DNA from: Myxococcota bacterium
GTDB lineage: Bacteria > Myxococcota_A > UBA9160 > SMWR01
Length of the DNA: 64,000 nt
Assembly (NCBI GenBank): GCA_039030075.1
Contig: JBCCEW010000018.1
Span: 1-64,000 of the forward strand
Reading direction: 5' to 3'
Shown here: positions 1 through 7,992 of the stretch, one piece after another
How the letters are laid out: the number at the start of each line of letters is the position of its first letter
Position numbering within the stretch: position 1 is the first letter of the stretch
Position numbers and translations under genes: made by a program
The notes under the pieces: model-generated
What the model was told of the DNA's origin: nothing
Databases searched by the model: none
The model's input: the letters and a program-made list of their open reading frames with translations, nothing else

Positions 1-666
1 GGGGGGGGGTCGCGGGGGGCGGCCGGTTTGTTTCCCGGCGTGGGGCTTGGGGTGGCGGATTCCCACCCCCCCCGGCGCGCCCCCGGGGGGGGCCCCCGCG
101 CCCGGGGCCTCTCCATCCGGCGTTTCGCCTTCTCGCCAGAAACGGAACGAGTCGAAGAAGCGCAGGATGGTGGGGTGGTCGTCCGGCGGCGCGTCCGCCG
201 CGCGACCGGTCAAGACGTAGAGACGGCTGTCGACCAGGATCGCGAGGGCGCGCTCGACGCGCAGGTTCGGCAGCCGGAAGGTGAAGTCGATCGCCGGCTC
301 GCCCTGGTGCACCGACTCCTGGCTCTGGAGCTCGACGGCGCTGCTGTCCTCGAGGATGCCCGAGCGCACCTGATCGAGGATGGATCGGCTCGGCACCAGG
401 CGCGTGGCGAGCCAGGGCATGTCGTGGACTTCGATGGCGACGTGGGTTTCGTCGGCGAGGTCGACGATGTGCTTCGTCTCGCGGACGGCGCCGAGGGGCG
501 TACCCCGCTCGCGTTCCCGGAGCTTCGGATGCTCGGGAAACTCGACCTCGAAGCGGCCCGCCTGTGACGCGAAGACGCGCCAACCGGCGTTCGCCGGCAG
601 CGCCGCGAGGATCACGGCGGCTGCAAAGGTGATCGCCCACCCGCGCCGGCGTCCGAATCGTTCCAC
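1..666 (-). CDS. exported protein of unknown function, 3' end cut by window edge
   Basis: An open minus-strand frame starts at GTG 666 and runs off the window, so the stop is not seen. The N-terminus is arginine-rich, followed by a hydrophobic segment ending in an ANA-type cleavage site, so a Sec signal peptide is likely. The mature part begins WRVFASQAGRFEVEFPEHPK and continues with good coding character for about 180 residues. The last ~35 residues, read from bases 1-110, turn into Gly/Ala/Pro-rich low complexity that matches the G/C runs at the window start; this tail is probably not real. I do not recognise the family. It lies 23 bases downstream of the UGSC selenoprotein gene and could be in the same operon. 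Confidence 0.6.
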   Translation of the reverse strand, partial: MERFGRRRGWAITFAAAVILAALPANAGWRVFASQAGRFEVEFPEHPKLRERERGTPLGAVRETKHIVDLADETHVAIEVHDMPWLATRLVPSRSILDQVRSGILEDSSAVELQSQESVHQGEPAIDFTFRLPNLRVERALAILVDSRLYVLTGRAADAPPDDHPTILRFFDSFRFWREGETPDGEAPGAGAPPGGAPGGVGIRHPKPHAGKQTGRPPRPPP

Positions 667-689
667 TCTCCGCGGACCCCGCAGTCGGT

Positions 690-1211
690 TCAGGCCGACG
701 CGACCAGGTTCTCGAGAATCGCCTCCACCGCCTTGTCGGCGATCTGGCTCATCTCGGCGTCGGTGCGGTCCTGGATCGGATGCTCGACGAACACCGCCGC
801 CGGGTCGGCACCCAGCGCCTTTGCCTGCACTTCCGCTGCGTCCACGAACTCGGTCGTGGCGATGAAGACACTCGGTACACCGCGGGCCTCGAGATCCACC
901 GTGTCGTGCACACTGCACGACGTGCAGCTGCCTCAATCGGCCAGCGCCTCGACGACCGCGTCGCATTGCACCGCGATCTCCTGGCGCAGGTCGGGCGGGG
1001 CGGGCTTCGTGAAGGTGGGCTTCGAGTAGCGGGCGACGTCGGCGCCGTGCTCGCGCAGGCGCTCTTCGATGCGATCGAGGAAGAGGTTTCCCCGCGCCTT
1101 CGAGATGTCCAGCAGACCCACTTTGCGACCCGAAAGGCTGTCGAGCCGCGGCAGGCGCTCGCGGTGGGCGGCTTCCTGCTCGTGGGTGGGGTCGAGGACG
1201 AGTCGGGTCAT
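690..1211 (-). CDS. UGSC-type selenoprotein (in-frame TGA read as selenocysteine)
   Basis: The frame from ATG 1211 to the stop at 690 contains one TGA, at 933-935. The residues around it read QCDAVVEALAD-U-GSCTSCSVHDT, which is the UGSC motif of the UGSC-containing selenoprotein family known from marine metagenome surveys and related to glycine/sarcosine/betaine-reductase-type proteins. Coding character is equally good on both sides of the TGA, and both halves are in the same frame. With selenocysteine the protein is 173 aa. A stable hairpin follows the TGA at the spacing expected for a bacterial SECIS. The start overlaps the stop of the upstream partner gene (ATGA), so the two are translationally coupled. 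Function is probably redox, with Sec and two nearby cysteines as the active centre; the substrate is unknown. Standard gene callers would split or truncate this gene. Confidence 0.88.
903..921 (-). promoter_or_regulatory. bacterial SECIS-like hairpin downstream of the UGA codon
   Basis: Eleven bases after the TGA, the minus strand can form a perfect 8-bp stem (GTCGTGCA at 921-914 with TGCACGAC at 910-903) closed by the loop GTG. Known bacterial SECIS elements lie inside the ORF, with an apical loop about 16-37 nt after the UGA and a G among the first two loop bases. Both conditions hold here. A competing 5-bp hairpin (CTGCA/TGCAG) uses part of the same sequence. Confidence 0.7.
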
Positions 1212-2653
1212 GATCGAATCTCCCGCATCACGGGCACGCTTCCGACGGCGCCCGAGGCCCAGCCACCAATCATGGCAGAGAAGAGTCCGGCGCCGCCACC
1301 GCAGTGCACGATCAGCAGCCCTCCGGGGCGAAACTTCGGCAGGGTCTTGTCGGCGACGCTCTCGGGCAGGCCCTCGGCGATACCGCCGGCGCCTTGCACG
1401 AGCTCGGCGCCGGGGATCAGGAGCAGCTCGTTCAAACGACCGAGCAAGTCCTGCTTGCTCCAGCCCGCTTCCCGGAAGATCCGCGAGTGCTCCGGTCCGA
1501 TCGCGAGCAGGCAGTCGAAGGCGAGCACGAGCTTCGGGTGGTGGAGCGAGCGCAGGTTGACGGCGAGGGTGCGCGCCAGGGATTCGGGTTCGCGCGAGAG
1601 CTGGTCCACGATGCAGCGCGGTCCTTCGCCCGTGTAGAGCGTGACCGTGTCGGTGCCTTCGTCGGCGCCGAAGTCCGTCGACAGCGGGGTCCACGGCGAC
1701 CCTTCTTCGTCTTCCGCAAAGCAGAAGCCGAGCTTCCCCGGGTTGCCGTGGGCAGCGCGGTCGACCTCGCCGGGGCGACCTCCGCCCACGTTGCGGATCA
1801 CGAGTTGTAGCGCGCGCCCGATCGTGGAATTCGCGCGGTTGCCCTGACCAAAGACGTTCTTGTCGCTGTTCATCCCGATCCGGCGTCGGATCGGTCCGTT
1901 CACCACCACGACCGGTCCGACGGGCATGGTGGTGGCGAGCACACCGTGGATGTTGAACTCGTCCGTGCAGACGGCCTCGACGGCGGCGATCACCACCGGC
2001 AGGTACTCGGGCAGGCAGCCGGCCATCACCGCGTTGATGGCGACCTTCTCGACGGTCACCGGCACGAGGTTCGGCGGTACCGTCGCGACCACTTCGTCTG
2101 CGGGCCGGGTGGTGCCCGCGAGCATGGCCAGCACCCGCTTCTCGGTGGGCGGTACCACCGGCAGTCCGTCGCTCCAGCCGCGGGCGTAGGCGGCCTCGAA
2201 CTCGTCTTCCATGCTGGCGAGCTCGATGCGGCGCGACGCCAGCTTGTGTCCCTCGAAGCGCACCGCCAGGTCCGGCGCGACGTCCGGATCAACGCTGCGG
2301 GAGCCACAGCCCGGGCGCCACTCGGGCAAGCCTTCTCCGAGCCCGCCGATGCCAGTGAGCTTCTCCCAGTCGCCGCGGTGCCAGCCGATGGCCCGATCGA
2401 CCTCGGCTCCGTTCTCGACGCGGATCAGCGTCGGCACGGTTTCGATCTGATGGTGGTAGGAAACGCCGAGGCCTGTGTCGTCGACGGGCGACACACCTTC
2501 CGGGAAGCCGAGGTCGTCCTGGGTGTAGACGGTGAGCGCGGTCTGCTCGGCGAGCTCGCGCAACACCGGGGCGACGGTCTCGCAGGTGGGGCAGGCCCGC
2601 TTCACCACGGCGACGAGGCCGGACGGAAGCGTGGGGATGGCGGTCTCGGACAT
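1208..2653 (-). CDS. UGSC-partner protein with N-terminal thioredoxin-like CPTC domain
   Basis: 481 aa from ATG 2653, preceded by GAGGAG five bases upstream. Residues ~8-100 look like a thioredoxin/glutaredoxin-like domain with the redox motif RACPTCETVAPVL and a cis-Pro-type segment (VPTLIRVENG). The remaining ~370 residues form a conserved globular domain (GWSDGLPVVPPTEKRV, GPVVVVNGPIRRRIGMNS, GNRANSTIGRALQL, LLIVHCGGGAG) of the kind found beside UGSC selenoproteins. Its 3' end overlaps the selenoprotein start by 4 nt, which points to stoichiometric production and a joint complex. I infer that the CPTC domain passes electrons to or from the Sec/Cys centre of its partner; no substrate can be assigned. 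Confidence 0.8.
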   Translation of the reverse strand: MSETAIPTLPSGLVAVVKRACPTCETVAPVLRELAEQTALTVYTQDDLGFPEGVSPVDDTGLGVSYHHQIETVPTLIRVENGAEVDRAIGWHRGDWEKLTGIGGLGEGLPEWRPGCGSRSVDPDVAPDLAVRFEGHKLASRRIELASMEDEFEAAYARGWSDGLPVVPPTEKRVLAMLAGTTRPADEVVATVPPNLVPVTVEKVAINAVMAGCLPEYLPVVIAAVEAVCTDEFNIHGVLATTMPVGPVVVVNGPIRRRIGMNSDKNVFGQGNRANSTIGRALQLVIRNVGGGRPGEVDRAAHGNPGKLGFCFAEDEEGSPWTPLSTDFGADEGTDTVTLYTGEGPRCIVDQLSREPESLARTLAVNLRSLHHPKLVLAFDCLLAIGPEHSRIFREAGWSKQDLLGRLNELLLIPGAELVQGAGGIAEGLPESVADKTLPKFRPGGLLIVHCGGGAGLFSAMIGGWASGAVGSVPVMREIRS

Positions 2654-2679
2654 ACGGGCTCCTCGCGCGGGGACGCGCA

Positions 2680-2700
2680 CCGAGCCAGCCTATCAGATGG
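2680..2700 (-). promoter_or_regulatory. probable extended -10 promoter of the UGSC operon
   Basis: Minus strand reads ATCTGATAGGCTGG, i.e. TGA-TAGGCT, an extended -10. A ~35-nt leader with a GAGGAG ribosome site follows before ATG 2653. It has the same form as the other promoters inferred in this window (TG-N-TANNNT). Confidence 0.4.
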
Positions 2701-3340
2701 CCGCCGCCGACGGCGTGGCCCCCCGGTTGCGCGTCGCCACCCACGCCATCCAGACGGCACCGACGCCCCACAGCGCGTTCGCGAGCAACTGGATCGCGAA
2801 GACGGGCACGGGGACGAGCAGGAAGCCGAGCAGCACGCAGAGGCCCGACGCGGTGGGCAGGCGATCCGAACGCGCAATCGCGACCGCGAAACACACGAGC
2901 CCGAGGAGCGTGAGGACACCGTTGAGAACGAACAGGAACTCCCCGCCCTGAACGGCGCCGAGCATGGCCGGGCCTTCGGTCTGGGCGACGGCGCCGATCC
3001 CGGGCAGCGCCACGTACAGCAGGGCGAAGCTCCCGGCCCCGAACAGATCGCCGAGGGTGGCGAGGAGGAAGCCCCAGAACGCCCAGGCCTCGCTGCGGGT
3101 GGGTGCGAGGTAGAGATAGAGCGCAAAGGCGCCCACCACCTCGAGTGCGATGCCGACCAGGCCGCGCCCGGCGAAGAAGGCGAAGTCGCGGCTGGTGACC
3201 ATGGCCACGAAGGCGTCGGGATCGCGGCTCGGGTCGATCAGAAGGGTCTCGTCGGCGAGGAAGAACTCACCGACGAAGAAGAAAACGGCGCCGAGCACAC
3301 CGAGCCAAAGGCCCGCGGCGATGCGCGCACCGAGGCTCAC
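2693..3340 (-). CDS. multi-pass membrane protein, unknown function
   Basis: 215 aa from GTG 3340, chosen because GTGA overlaps the stop of the upstream gene. Six hydrophobic segments are visible (AAGLWLGVLGAVFFFVGEFF first, last near the C-terminus ending MAWVATRNRG). A loop after the first segment carries the acidic stretch DETLLIDPSRDPDAFVAMV. It resembles uncharacterised DUF-type integral membrane proteins of proteobacteria. It is coupled with the DUF4760-like gene upstream. Confidence 0.7.
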   Translation of the reverse strand: MSLGARIAAGLWLGVLGAVFFFVGEFFLADETLLIDPSRDPDAFVAMVTSRDFAFFAGRGLVGIALEVVGAFALYLYLAPTRSEAWAFWGFLLATLGDLFGAGSFALLYVALPGIGAVAQTEGPAMLGAVQGGEFLFVLNGVLTLLGLVCFAVAIARSDRLPTASGLCVLLGFLLVPVPVFAIQLLANALWGVGAVWMAWVATRNRGATPSAAAI

Positions 3341-3867
3341 GGCCCGCTCGGACGCCAGTCGGCGTACCGCTCGTAGGCCGGATTGGCCTCCTTGTGCTCG
3401 CCGTCCTTCATCAGCTGCTCGGCGAGCCAGTGGTACCACTCGCCCCAGGAGGACTGATTCTGCTCGGCCCGGACCGTGTCCAACCAGCGGTCCAGTTTGC
3501 GGAACATCACGACCGCCAACCCGCCCGTGAGTTCTCGCACGATCTCATAGGACGCGACACGGCGAAACACCATGAAGCCGATGGTCTCGTAGTGGGTCGT
3601 GATCATGATGGCGAGCCGCTCGTACTCGGGGCCGCGCGCGCGCAGGTCTTCCGCGCTCACGTGATCGGGTAGGTCGCGGATGCGCTCGATGGCTTCGATG
3701 AGGGCGGGCGACTGAAAGGCGCGCGAAAGCTCGATGGTCACCGTCTCGCGGCGCTGGGCCCGCACTTCGCGGATCTGGATGATCGCGAAGATCGCACCGC
3801 CCAGGATCGTGACGGCTCCCAACACCTCGGCGAGGTTGGCGAGGGTGGGCAGGTGATCCATCAGCAT
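3337..3867 (-). CDS. DUF4760-like single-pass membrane protein
   Basis: 176 aa. One N-terminal membrane segment (LAEVLGAVTILGGAIFAIIQIREVRAQRRE) is followed by a helical cytosolic domain with conserved aromatic residues (WYHWLAEQL near the end). This layout, Asn/Leu-rich N-terminus, one TM helix, then a QxRExR turn and an all-helical domain, is shared with the proteins at 33268-33792 and 48745-49221 and with DUF4760-type families. Start is uncertain: ATG 3867 or ATG 3861, with no clear ribosome site. Function unknown. Confidence 0.65.
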   Translation of the reverse strand: MLMDHLPTLANLAEVLGAVTILGGAIFAIIQIREVRAQRRETVTIELSRAFQSPALIEAIERIRDLPDHVSAEDLRARGPEYERLAIMITTHYETIGFMVFRRVASYEIVRELTGGLAVVMFRKLDRWLDTVRAEQNQSSWGEWYHWLAEQLMKDGEHKEANPAYERYADWRPSGP

Positions 3868-3942
3868 GACGCGGACCGGACGCAGGAAACGGGTTGGCGC
3901 ATCGCGGCACCGTACCACGAAGGGGAAGGCCGCAGACAGTCG

Positions 3943-4323
3943 CTAGCGCTGTCGATCCGAGCGGACATGCGCCCAAAAGGCCAGGCCGAGAGCCGCGACC
4001 GCGAATACGTCGACACCGGCCACGCGGGCGAGTTCCGGGTTGGGCTCTCCCACCCATGCGACGAGGAAGAGATAGGAGAGCATGCTGGCGAAACCGGCGA
4101 CTGCGGCCGGAGGGCGCAACGACGGCCAACGCGCCGCCGCGAGCAGGAGCCCGCCGACGATCCCGAGCATCACCGCCCGGTGTCGCATCAGGATCTCGAG
4201 GTCGGAGCCTTCGAAGGGGATGCCGTAGAGGCCTTCCAGGCGCGAGACGCCACTGACCCCGACGACGGGCAGGGCGTTGATCAGACCGGCGAGGGCGAAG
4301 CCGATTCGGGCGACGGTTTCCAT
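3943..4323 (-). CDS. small four-helix membrane protein
   Basis: 126 aa from ATG 4323. Four hydrophobic helices; N-terminus METVARIGFALAGLINALPVVG, then a polar loop (RLEGLYGIPFEGSDLEILMRHRAVML) before helix 2. Proteins of this type are common in proteobacteria and are sometimes misnamed phosphopantetheine adenylyltransferase; nothing here supports an enzyme. Stand-alone gene between the DUF4760-like operon and a lipoprotein gene. Confidence 0.65.
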   Translation of the reverse strand: METVARIGFALAGLINALPVVGVSGVSRLEGLYGIPFEGSDLEILMRHRAVMLGIVGGLLLAAARWPSLRPPAAVAGFASMLSYLFLVAWVGEPNPELARVAGVDVFAVAALGLAFWAHVRSDRQR

Positions 4324-4425
4324 GCCGCAAGGCTGGTGCGAAGCGGCGCGTTCTCCCAGGTCCAATGCGACGCCCGCGGATGGGGCCACGCCGCTCCGAT
4401 CAGCGCGCCGGGAGTCGCGGGGAGC

Positions 4426-4863
4426 TCACTCGGGCGGAATGATCCCGAGCAGCTCGAACTCGGCCAGCGTCCCGACGCCCTGGCTGCCATCGTCGATCTG
4501 GAGGTACCCGATCATGTCCGTGCCGCCTGCGTTCTCTGCCTGGACGATGATCACCCGGATGCGGTCCGAGCCGCCGGCGTCGGTGAGGTAGGCGTACTGG
4601 GGAATCTGCAGATCGAGGGGAACGCCGATGATGCTCTCTCCGACCTGGGCGACGAACACCGCGTCTCCCGACTCGACGTCGGCCATGCTGGCAGCGCGGC
4701 CAACGATGAAGCCGCTGCTGGGAAGCACGGGCCAACCGGACGCCCCAGAGCCAGAGCCCGTGGTCTCCCCGGACGGCGTCTCGCTGCCACAGGCACCGAG
4801 ACCCGCCGCGCTGACCGCGGCCAGAACGACGAGCAGGAGTTGGTGGACGGGCGTCTTCCTCAT
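4426..4863 (-). CDS. lipoprotein, unknown function
   Basis: 145 aa. Signal peptide with lipobox LGAC (Cys at residue 25), then a Ser/Gly-rich linker and a compact beta-rich domain (FIVGRAASMADVESGDAVFVAQ). Probably anchored to the outer membrane. A -10-like TCTGGTAGCGT ends seven bases before ATG 4863, so the mRNA is probably leaderless. Confidence 0.65.
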   Translation of the reverse strand: MRKTPVHQLLLVVLAAVSAAGLGACGSETPSGETTGSGSGASGWPVLPSSGFIVGRAASMADVESGDAVFVAQVGESIIGVPLDLQIPQYAYLTDAGGSDRIRVIIVQAENAGGTDMIGYLQIDDGSQGVGTLAEFELLGIIPPE

Positions 4864-4921
4864 CCCGCGGACGCTACCAGATCGACGGCGAAGCGTGTCG
4901 CACCGCGCGCAGACCCAGTCG

Positions 4922-5386
4922 CTAGCGGTTGAGCCACCAAAGACCTGCGTTCAGATACGACGCGTATCCGACCCAGGCGAGGTAGGGGAGGAGCAGCAGA
5001 CCCGCGCTCGGGACGAGCGCATGGAAGCGCCGCGCGGTCCACGCGACCAGCACCCCGAGCACCGCGATCTCGAGGAGCGCGACACCCATCCAGTGGAGCC
5101 CGAAGAAGAGGTAGGACCAAAGGGCATTCAGGGCGAGCTGCGTTCCCCAGAGTGCCAGCGCGGGACGCGCGGCCTCACGTTCGTGGCGAACCCGCCAGAT
5201 CCACCACGCCGCGACGGCGATCGCGAGGTACAAGACTGTCCACACCGGTCCGAACACCGCGTTCGGAGGGGTCCCGGGCGGCTTCCGCAGCGCGGCGTAC
5301 CACTCGCCTGGCGTGAACTGCGCGCCGAACCCCCCTGCGGCGAAGACGAGCGCGAGGAAGACGAGGAGGGCTCCGATGTGTTGCAC
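4922..5386 (-). CDS. tspO: TspO/MBR family membrane protein
   Basis: 154 aa with five membrane helices, the normal size of bacterial TspO. Family landmarks are present: the W-Y-x-L-KPPxTPPNAVFGPVWTVLY motif in the loop after helix 1 and in helix 2, the central ALNALWSYLFFG segment and the C-terminal LPYLAWVGYASYLN. TspO proteins bind porphyrins and affect tetrapyrrole and stress responses. The gene stands alone between lipoprotein genes. Confidence 0.9.
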   Translation of the reverse strand: MQHIGALLVFLALVFAAGGFGAQFTPGEWYAALRKPPGTPPNAVFGPVWTVLYLAIAVAAWWIWRVRHEREAARPALALWGTQLALNALWSYLFFGLHWMGVALLEIAVLGVLVAWTARRFHALVPSAGLLLLPYLAWVGYASYLNAGLWWLNR

Positions 5387-5463
5387 GCCTCGACCCTAGC
5401 GGCAGCAGGCCGGCCCGCCGACGCGCGTACCCATGAGCTCGTGGACGGTCGGCTCGAACCCGC

Positions 5464-5847
5464 TCAGCTCGCGGGCTGGAAGGTCAGCTCGAGCGGGGCA
5501 CCGCCGCGCTCGACGCCGAGTTGGGCGGCGGTGGCGCCTCCGAGTACACACAGGAGATAGGTCGACCCCTCGGTGCTCTTCACCGGGTCGCCGTTCACCG
5601 ACACGATCGTGTCTCCCGACTGGAAGCCGAGGTTCGCGAAGTGGCTGCCCGGCTCCAGCCGCACCAGCTGCTGGCCGTAGATCTGACCGTCGGCGAACAC
5701 CGGGATCAGCTTCGCCCCGTCGAGGAGCGCGCCCAACCGATCCTGGTGCTCGGCCGTGACGAAGCAGCGGTTGCCGTCGGTGCCGCTCCCGGTCGCGCAG
5801 GCGAGGGCGGTGACGGTGAAGGCGATGGCGACGAGACGTTCGAACAT
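5464..5847 (-). CDS. PDZ-domain lipoprotein (GspC-like PDZ)
   Basis: 127 aa. Signal peptide with a Cys at residue 17 (TALAC) that fits a lipobox. The rest is one PDZ domain: LVRLEPGSHFANLGFQSGDT, IVSVNGDPVKS and a C-terminal strand pair, similar to the PDZ domain of type II secretion GspC. No membrane anchor other than the lipid and no secretion genes nearby. Leader contains GGAGG eight bases before ATG 5847; upstream TCTGGTAGCGT looks like its -10 region. Confidence 0.7.
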   Translation of the reverse strand: MFERLVAIAFTVTALACATGSGTDGNRCFVTAEHQDRLGALLDGAKLIPVFADGQIYGQQLVRLEPGSHFANLGFQSGDTIVSVNGDPVKSTEGSTYLLCVLGGATAAQLGVERGGAPLELTFQPAS

Positions 5848-5970
5848 GGAGACCTCCGAAACCCCACGCTACCAGAAGCGGCCGCGTGCCCCTCGAGCCA
5901 CGGCGCGTTCTTCTTCCGCCCGGGCCTGAATTCTCCCCGGACGGCGAACCCGCGCGGCTACTCTGCCCGC

Positions 5971-6915
5971 ATGAGCCGCTACGCGTACGACCCCGACCTG
6001 GTGCCCGCTCTCGACCTCTTGCCCACGGTCAGCGACCTCTCGAGTCTCGACTCGATCCGCGAGATCCGCGCCGCGCGGGCGGCCTTGCCGAAGCCTCCCG
6101 ATCGTGACGACGTGACCCTCGAGGACCGCACGGTTCCCGGTTGCGACGGCGATCCGCCGGTGCCGGTCCGCATCTATCGGCCCAAGGCACCGGCGGACGG
6201 GCTGCGCCCCGGCGTGTTCGAGATCCATGGCGGTGGCTTTCTGATGGGCAGCATCGAGATGATGGACCCGTGGTGCCAGCTGGTCGCTTCCGTCCTCGAC
6301 GCCGTCATCGTATCGGTCGAGTATCGACTCGCGCCGGAGCATCCCTTCCCGGCCGGCATCGAGGACTGCTACGCGGCCCTGTCCTGGATGTCCGAGAACG
6401 CCTCCGAACTGGGCGTCGATCCAGCACGCATCGCGATCGCCGGTCAGAGCGCGGGCGGCGGGCTCGCCGCGGGCACGGCGCTGATGGCCCGCGACCGCGG
6501 GGGGCCGGCCCTGTGCTTTCAGCTCCTCGAGATCCCCGAACTCGACGATCGACTCGATACACCGTCGATGCGCGCCTTCGAGGACACGCCGATGTGGAAT
6601 CGCCCGAACGCGGTGTGGAGCTGGCGCCACTATCTGGGCCCGGACCACGCGGGGACCCCATCGCCCTATGCGGCGCCGTCTCGGGCGACGGATCTGCGCG
6701 GCCTCCCGCCGGCCTACGTCTCGACGATGGAGTTCGACCCGCTGCGCGACGAGGGCATCCGCTATGCACAGGCGCTGCTCGAAGCAGGCGTCTCGGTCGA
6801 GCTGCATTCGTACCCGGGAACGTTCCACGGGTCGGTGCTCGTCGCCGAGGCACCCGTGTCGAAACGCAGCGCGCGGGAGGCGATCGAGACGCTGCAGCGG
6901 CGTCTCCAGGCCTAG
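5971..6915 (+). CDS. alpha/beta hydrolase fold-3 (HSL family) esterase
   Basis: 314 aa. The HSL-family oxyanion motif HGGG (EIHGGGFLMGS) is followed by the EYRLAPEHPFPAG block and the nucleophile elbow GQSAGG. The acid is probably in MEFDPLRDEG and the histidine in GTFHGS. Predicted soluble carboxylesterase or lipase-like enzyme on short-chain esters. ATG 5971 lies six bases after a -10-like TACTCT (5959-5964), so translation is probably leaderless. First clear plus-strand gene in the window, flanked by minus-strand genes. Confidence 0.88.
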   Translation: MSRYAYDPDLVPALDLLPTVSDLSSLDSIREIRAARAALPKPPDRDDVTLEDRTVPGCDGDPPVPVRIYRPKAPADGLRPGVFEIHGGGFLMGSIEMMDPWCQLVASVLDAVIVSVEYRLAPEHPFPAGIEDCYAALSWMSENASELGVDPARIAIAGQSAGGGLAAGTALMARDRGGPALCFQLLEIPELDDRLDTPSMRAFEDTPMWNRPNAVWSWRHYLGPDHAGTPSPYAAPSRATDLRGLPPAYVSTMEFDPLRDEGIRYAQALLEAGVSVELHSYPGTFHGSVLVAEAPVSKRSAREAIETLQRRLQA

Positions 6916-6939
6916 CGCGGGCTCCCTGCCTGTCGCCGG

Positions 6940-7227
6940 CTAGAGCGTGGCGGCGAAGGCGTTCCAGGTATCGATCGCCGCGTCGGCCGCCTGCGTATGG
7001 CGGCGGGCGGCCAGGCGTTCGGCGTCGATGTAGTCCTCGAGACAGCTTCCGTAGGCATTCGCAGCTTCCACGAAGGCCGCGACTGCCTCGCGATCGCGCA
7101 TGTCCGCCGGGCGCTCGGGTTCGACGCAGTCGTGGCCGGCGGGTTCGGCATCGGCGGAGGCCAACTCCACGCACACCGCTCCCGTGGCCAGTCCGCAGAC
7201 GCCGAGCCAGAGCCAGAATCGTCGCAT
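6940..7227 (-). CDS. small exported protein, unknown function
   Basis: 95 aa. N-terminal signal peptide (MRRFWLWLGVCGLATGAVC), mature part short, helical and with two cysteines (GHDCVEP, GSCLEDY). No recognised family. Convergent with the esterase gene. Confidence 0.55.
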   Translation of the reverse strand: MRRFWLWLGVCGLATGAVCVELASADAEPAGHDCVEPERPADMRDREAVAAFVEAANAYGSCLEDYIDAERLAARRHTQAADAAIDTWNAFAATL

Positions 7228-7317
7228 CGCATCCCCCGCGTTCCGCTGCGTGGCCTGCAGCGTCGGCGGGAGTCTATCGCGACCCGCCGTGTCGGCGGGG
7301 ACATCGCGCGGGCAGCC

Positions 7318-7554
7318 TCAGTCGTCGAGGGACCACTTCAGCTGGAACTCGACCTCTTCTTCCCCGGACCCGCGCTCGTGCTCGAGGTTGATCGTGGCGT
7401 CGGGCGGCACCGAGATCCGCTCCCCCGCGATCTGGATGCGGAAGCGTTTCCCGTCTTCGATGCAGTCCGCGAGGCGCCGCAGCTTCGCGACGAACTGCTT
7501 CGACGGATAGTCCTTTTCCACGTCGCGCTTGGCGCGGCGCTTGTGCTGGGCCAT
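7318..7554 (-). CDS. amphi-Trp domain protein
   Basis: 78 aa from ATG 7554, preceded by GGAAG. Lysine/arginine-rich N-terminus, then the amphi-Trp pattern: FVAKLRRLADCIEDGKRFRI, an acidic beta strand and the closing EVEFQLKWSL. The family is a small soluble domain of unknown role. Start at 7554 preferred over the upstream in-frame ATG 7587 because of the ribosome site. Confidence 0.75.
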   Translation of the reverse strand: MAQHKRRAKRDVEKDYPSKQFVAKLRRLADCIEDGKRFRIQIAGERISVPPDATINLEHERGSGEEEVEFQLKWSLDD

Positions 7555-7600
7555 GTCTTCCTTCTCCGTGGGTGCGCGGGCGCGCATCGGTGGTTCGTGG

Positions 7601-7897
7601 CTAGGTCTCGATGCTCGGCGAACCCGAGCCCTTCTCGCGTCGTCGCCACCACGAGCGCGCGCGTCGGGCGGCCTCGGGGCCGGCGAGCAACGCGCCGCCC
7701 CAGAAAGCCACTTCGGCAGAGACGGCGAGCCCGCCGCCCAACAGCGCTTTGTCGGTGGTCGCCATCGACAGGAAGGGAATCGCGGGCAGGGGAACCCACA
7801 ACAAGAAGGACAGCATGATCAAGCCACCCCCCAAGCGCGACCACGGGGATGCCTTGCGGGGTTCGGGTGCGGCGGATTCCGCCTCGGGTTCGTTCAC
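7601..7897 (-). CDS. transporter suffix domain protein
   Basis: About 98 aa. Short acidic N-terminus, then two membrane helices (LIMLSFLLWVPLPAIPFLS and GGLAVSAEVAFWGGALLAG) and a basic C-terminus (RRARSWWRRREKG), which matches the small transporter-suffix-domain proteins. GTG 7897 is the best start; a weak TTG at 7933 is in frame. Function unknown. Confidence 0.6.
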   Translation of the reverse strand: MNEPEAESAAPEPRKASPWSRLGGGLIMLSFLLWVPLPAIPFLSMATTDKALLGGGLAVSAEVAFWGGALLAGPEAARRARSWWRRREKGSGSPSIET

Positions 7898-7992
7898 GAC
7901 CGGGAGGATTCCCCGTCGCTCCCGGTTCCACAACCGGAATTCACCTCGGCCGCTCTGCTACGGCGAGACGAATTGCTGGCGCGGATGTGCAG

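Noticed and set aside
28-567. Long plus-strand ORF at the window start
   Set aside because: It is the antisense shadow of the exported-protein gene on the minus strand, which has the signal peptide and natural residue composition.
1946-3376. 476-codon plus-strand ORF opposite the UGSC partner gene
   Set aside because: Rich in Arg/Gly/His with no family signs; the minus strand carries clear genes with overlaps and ribosome sites.
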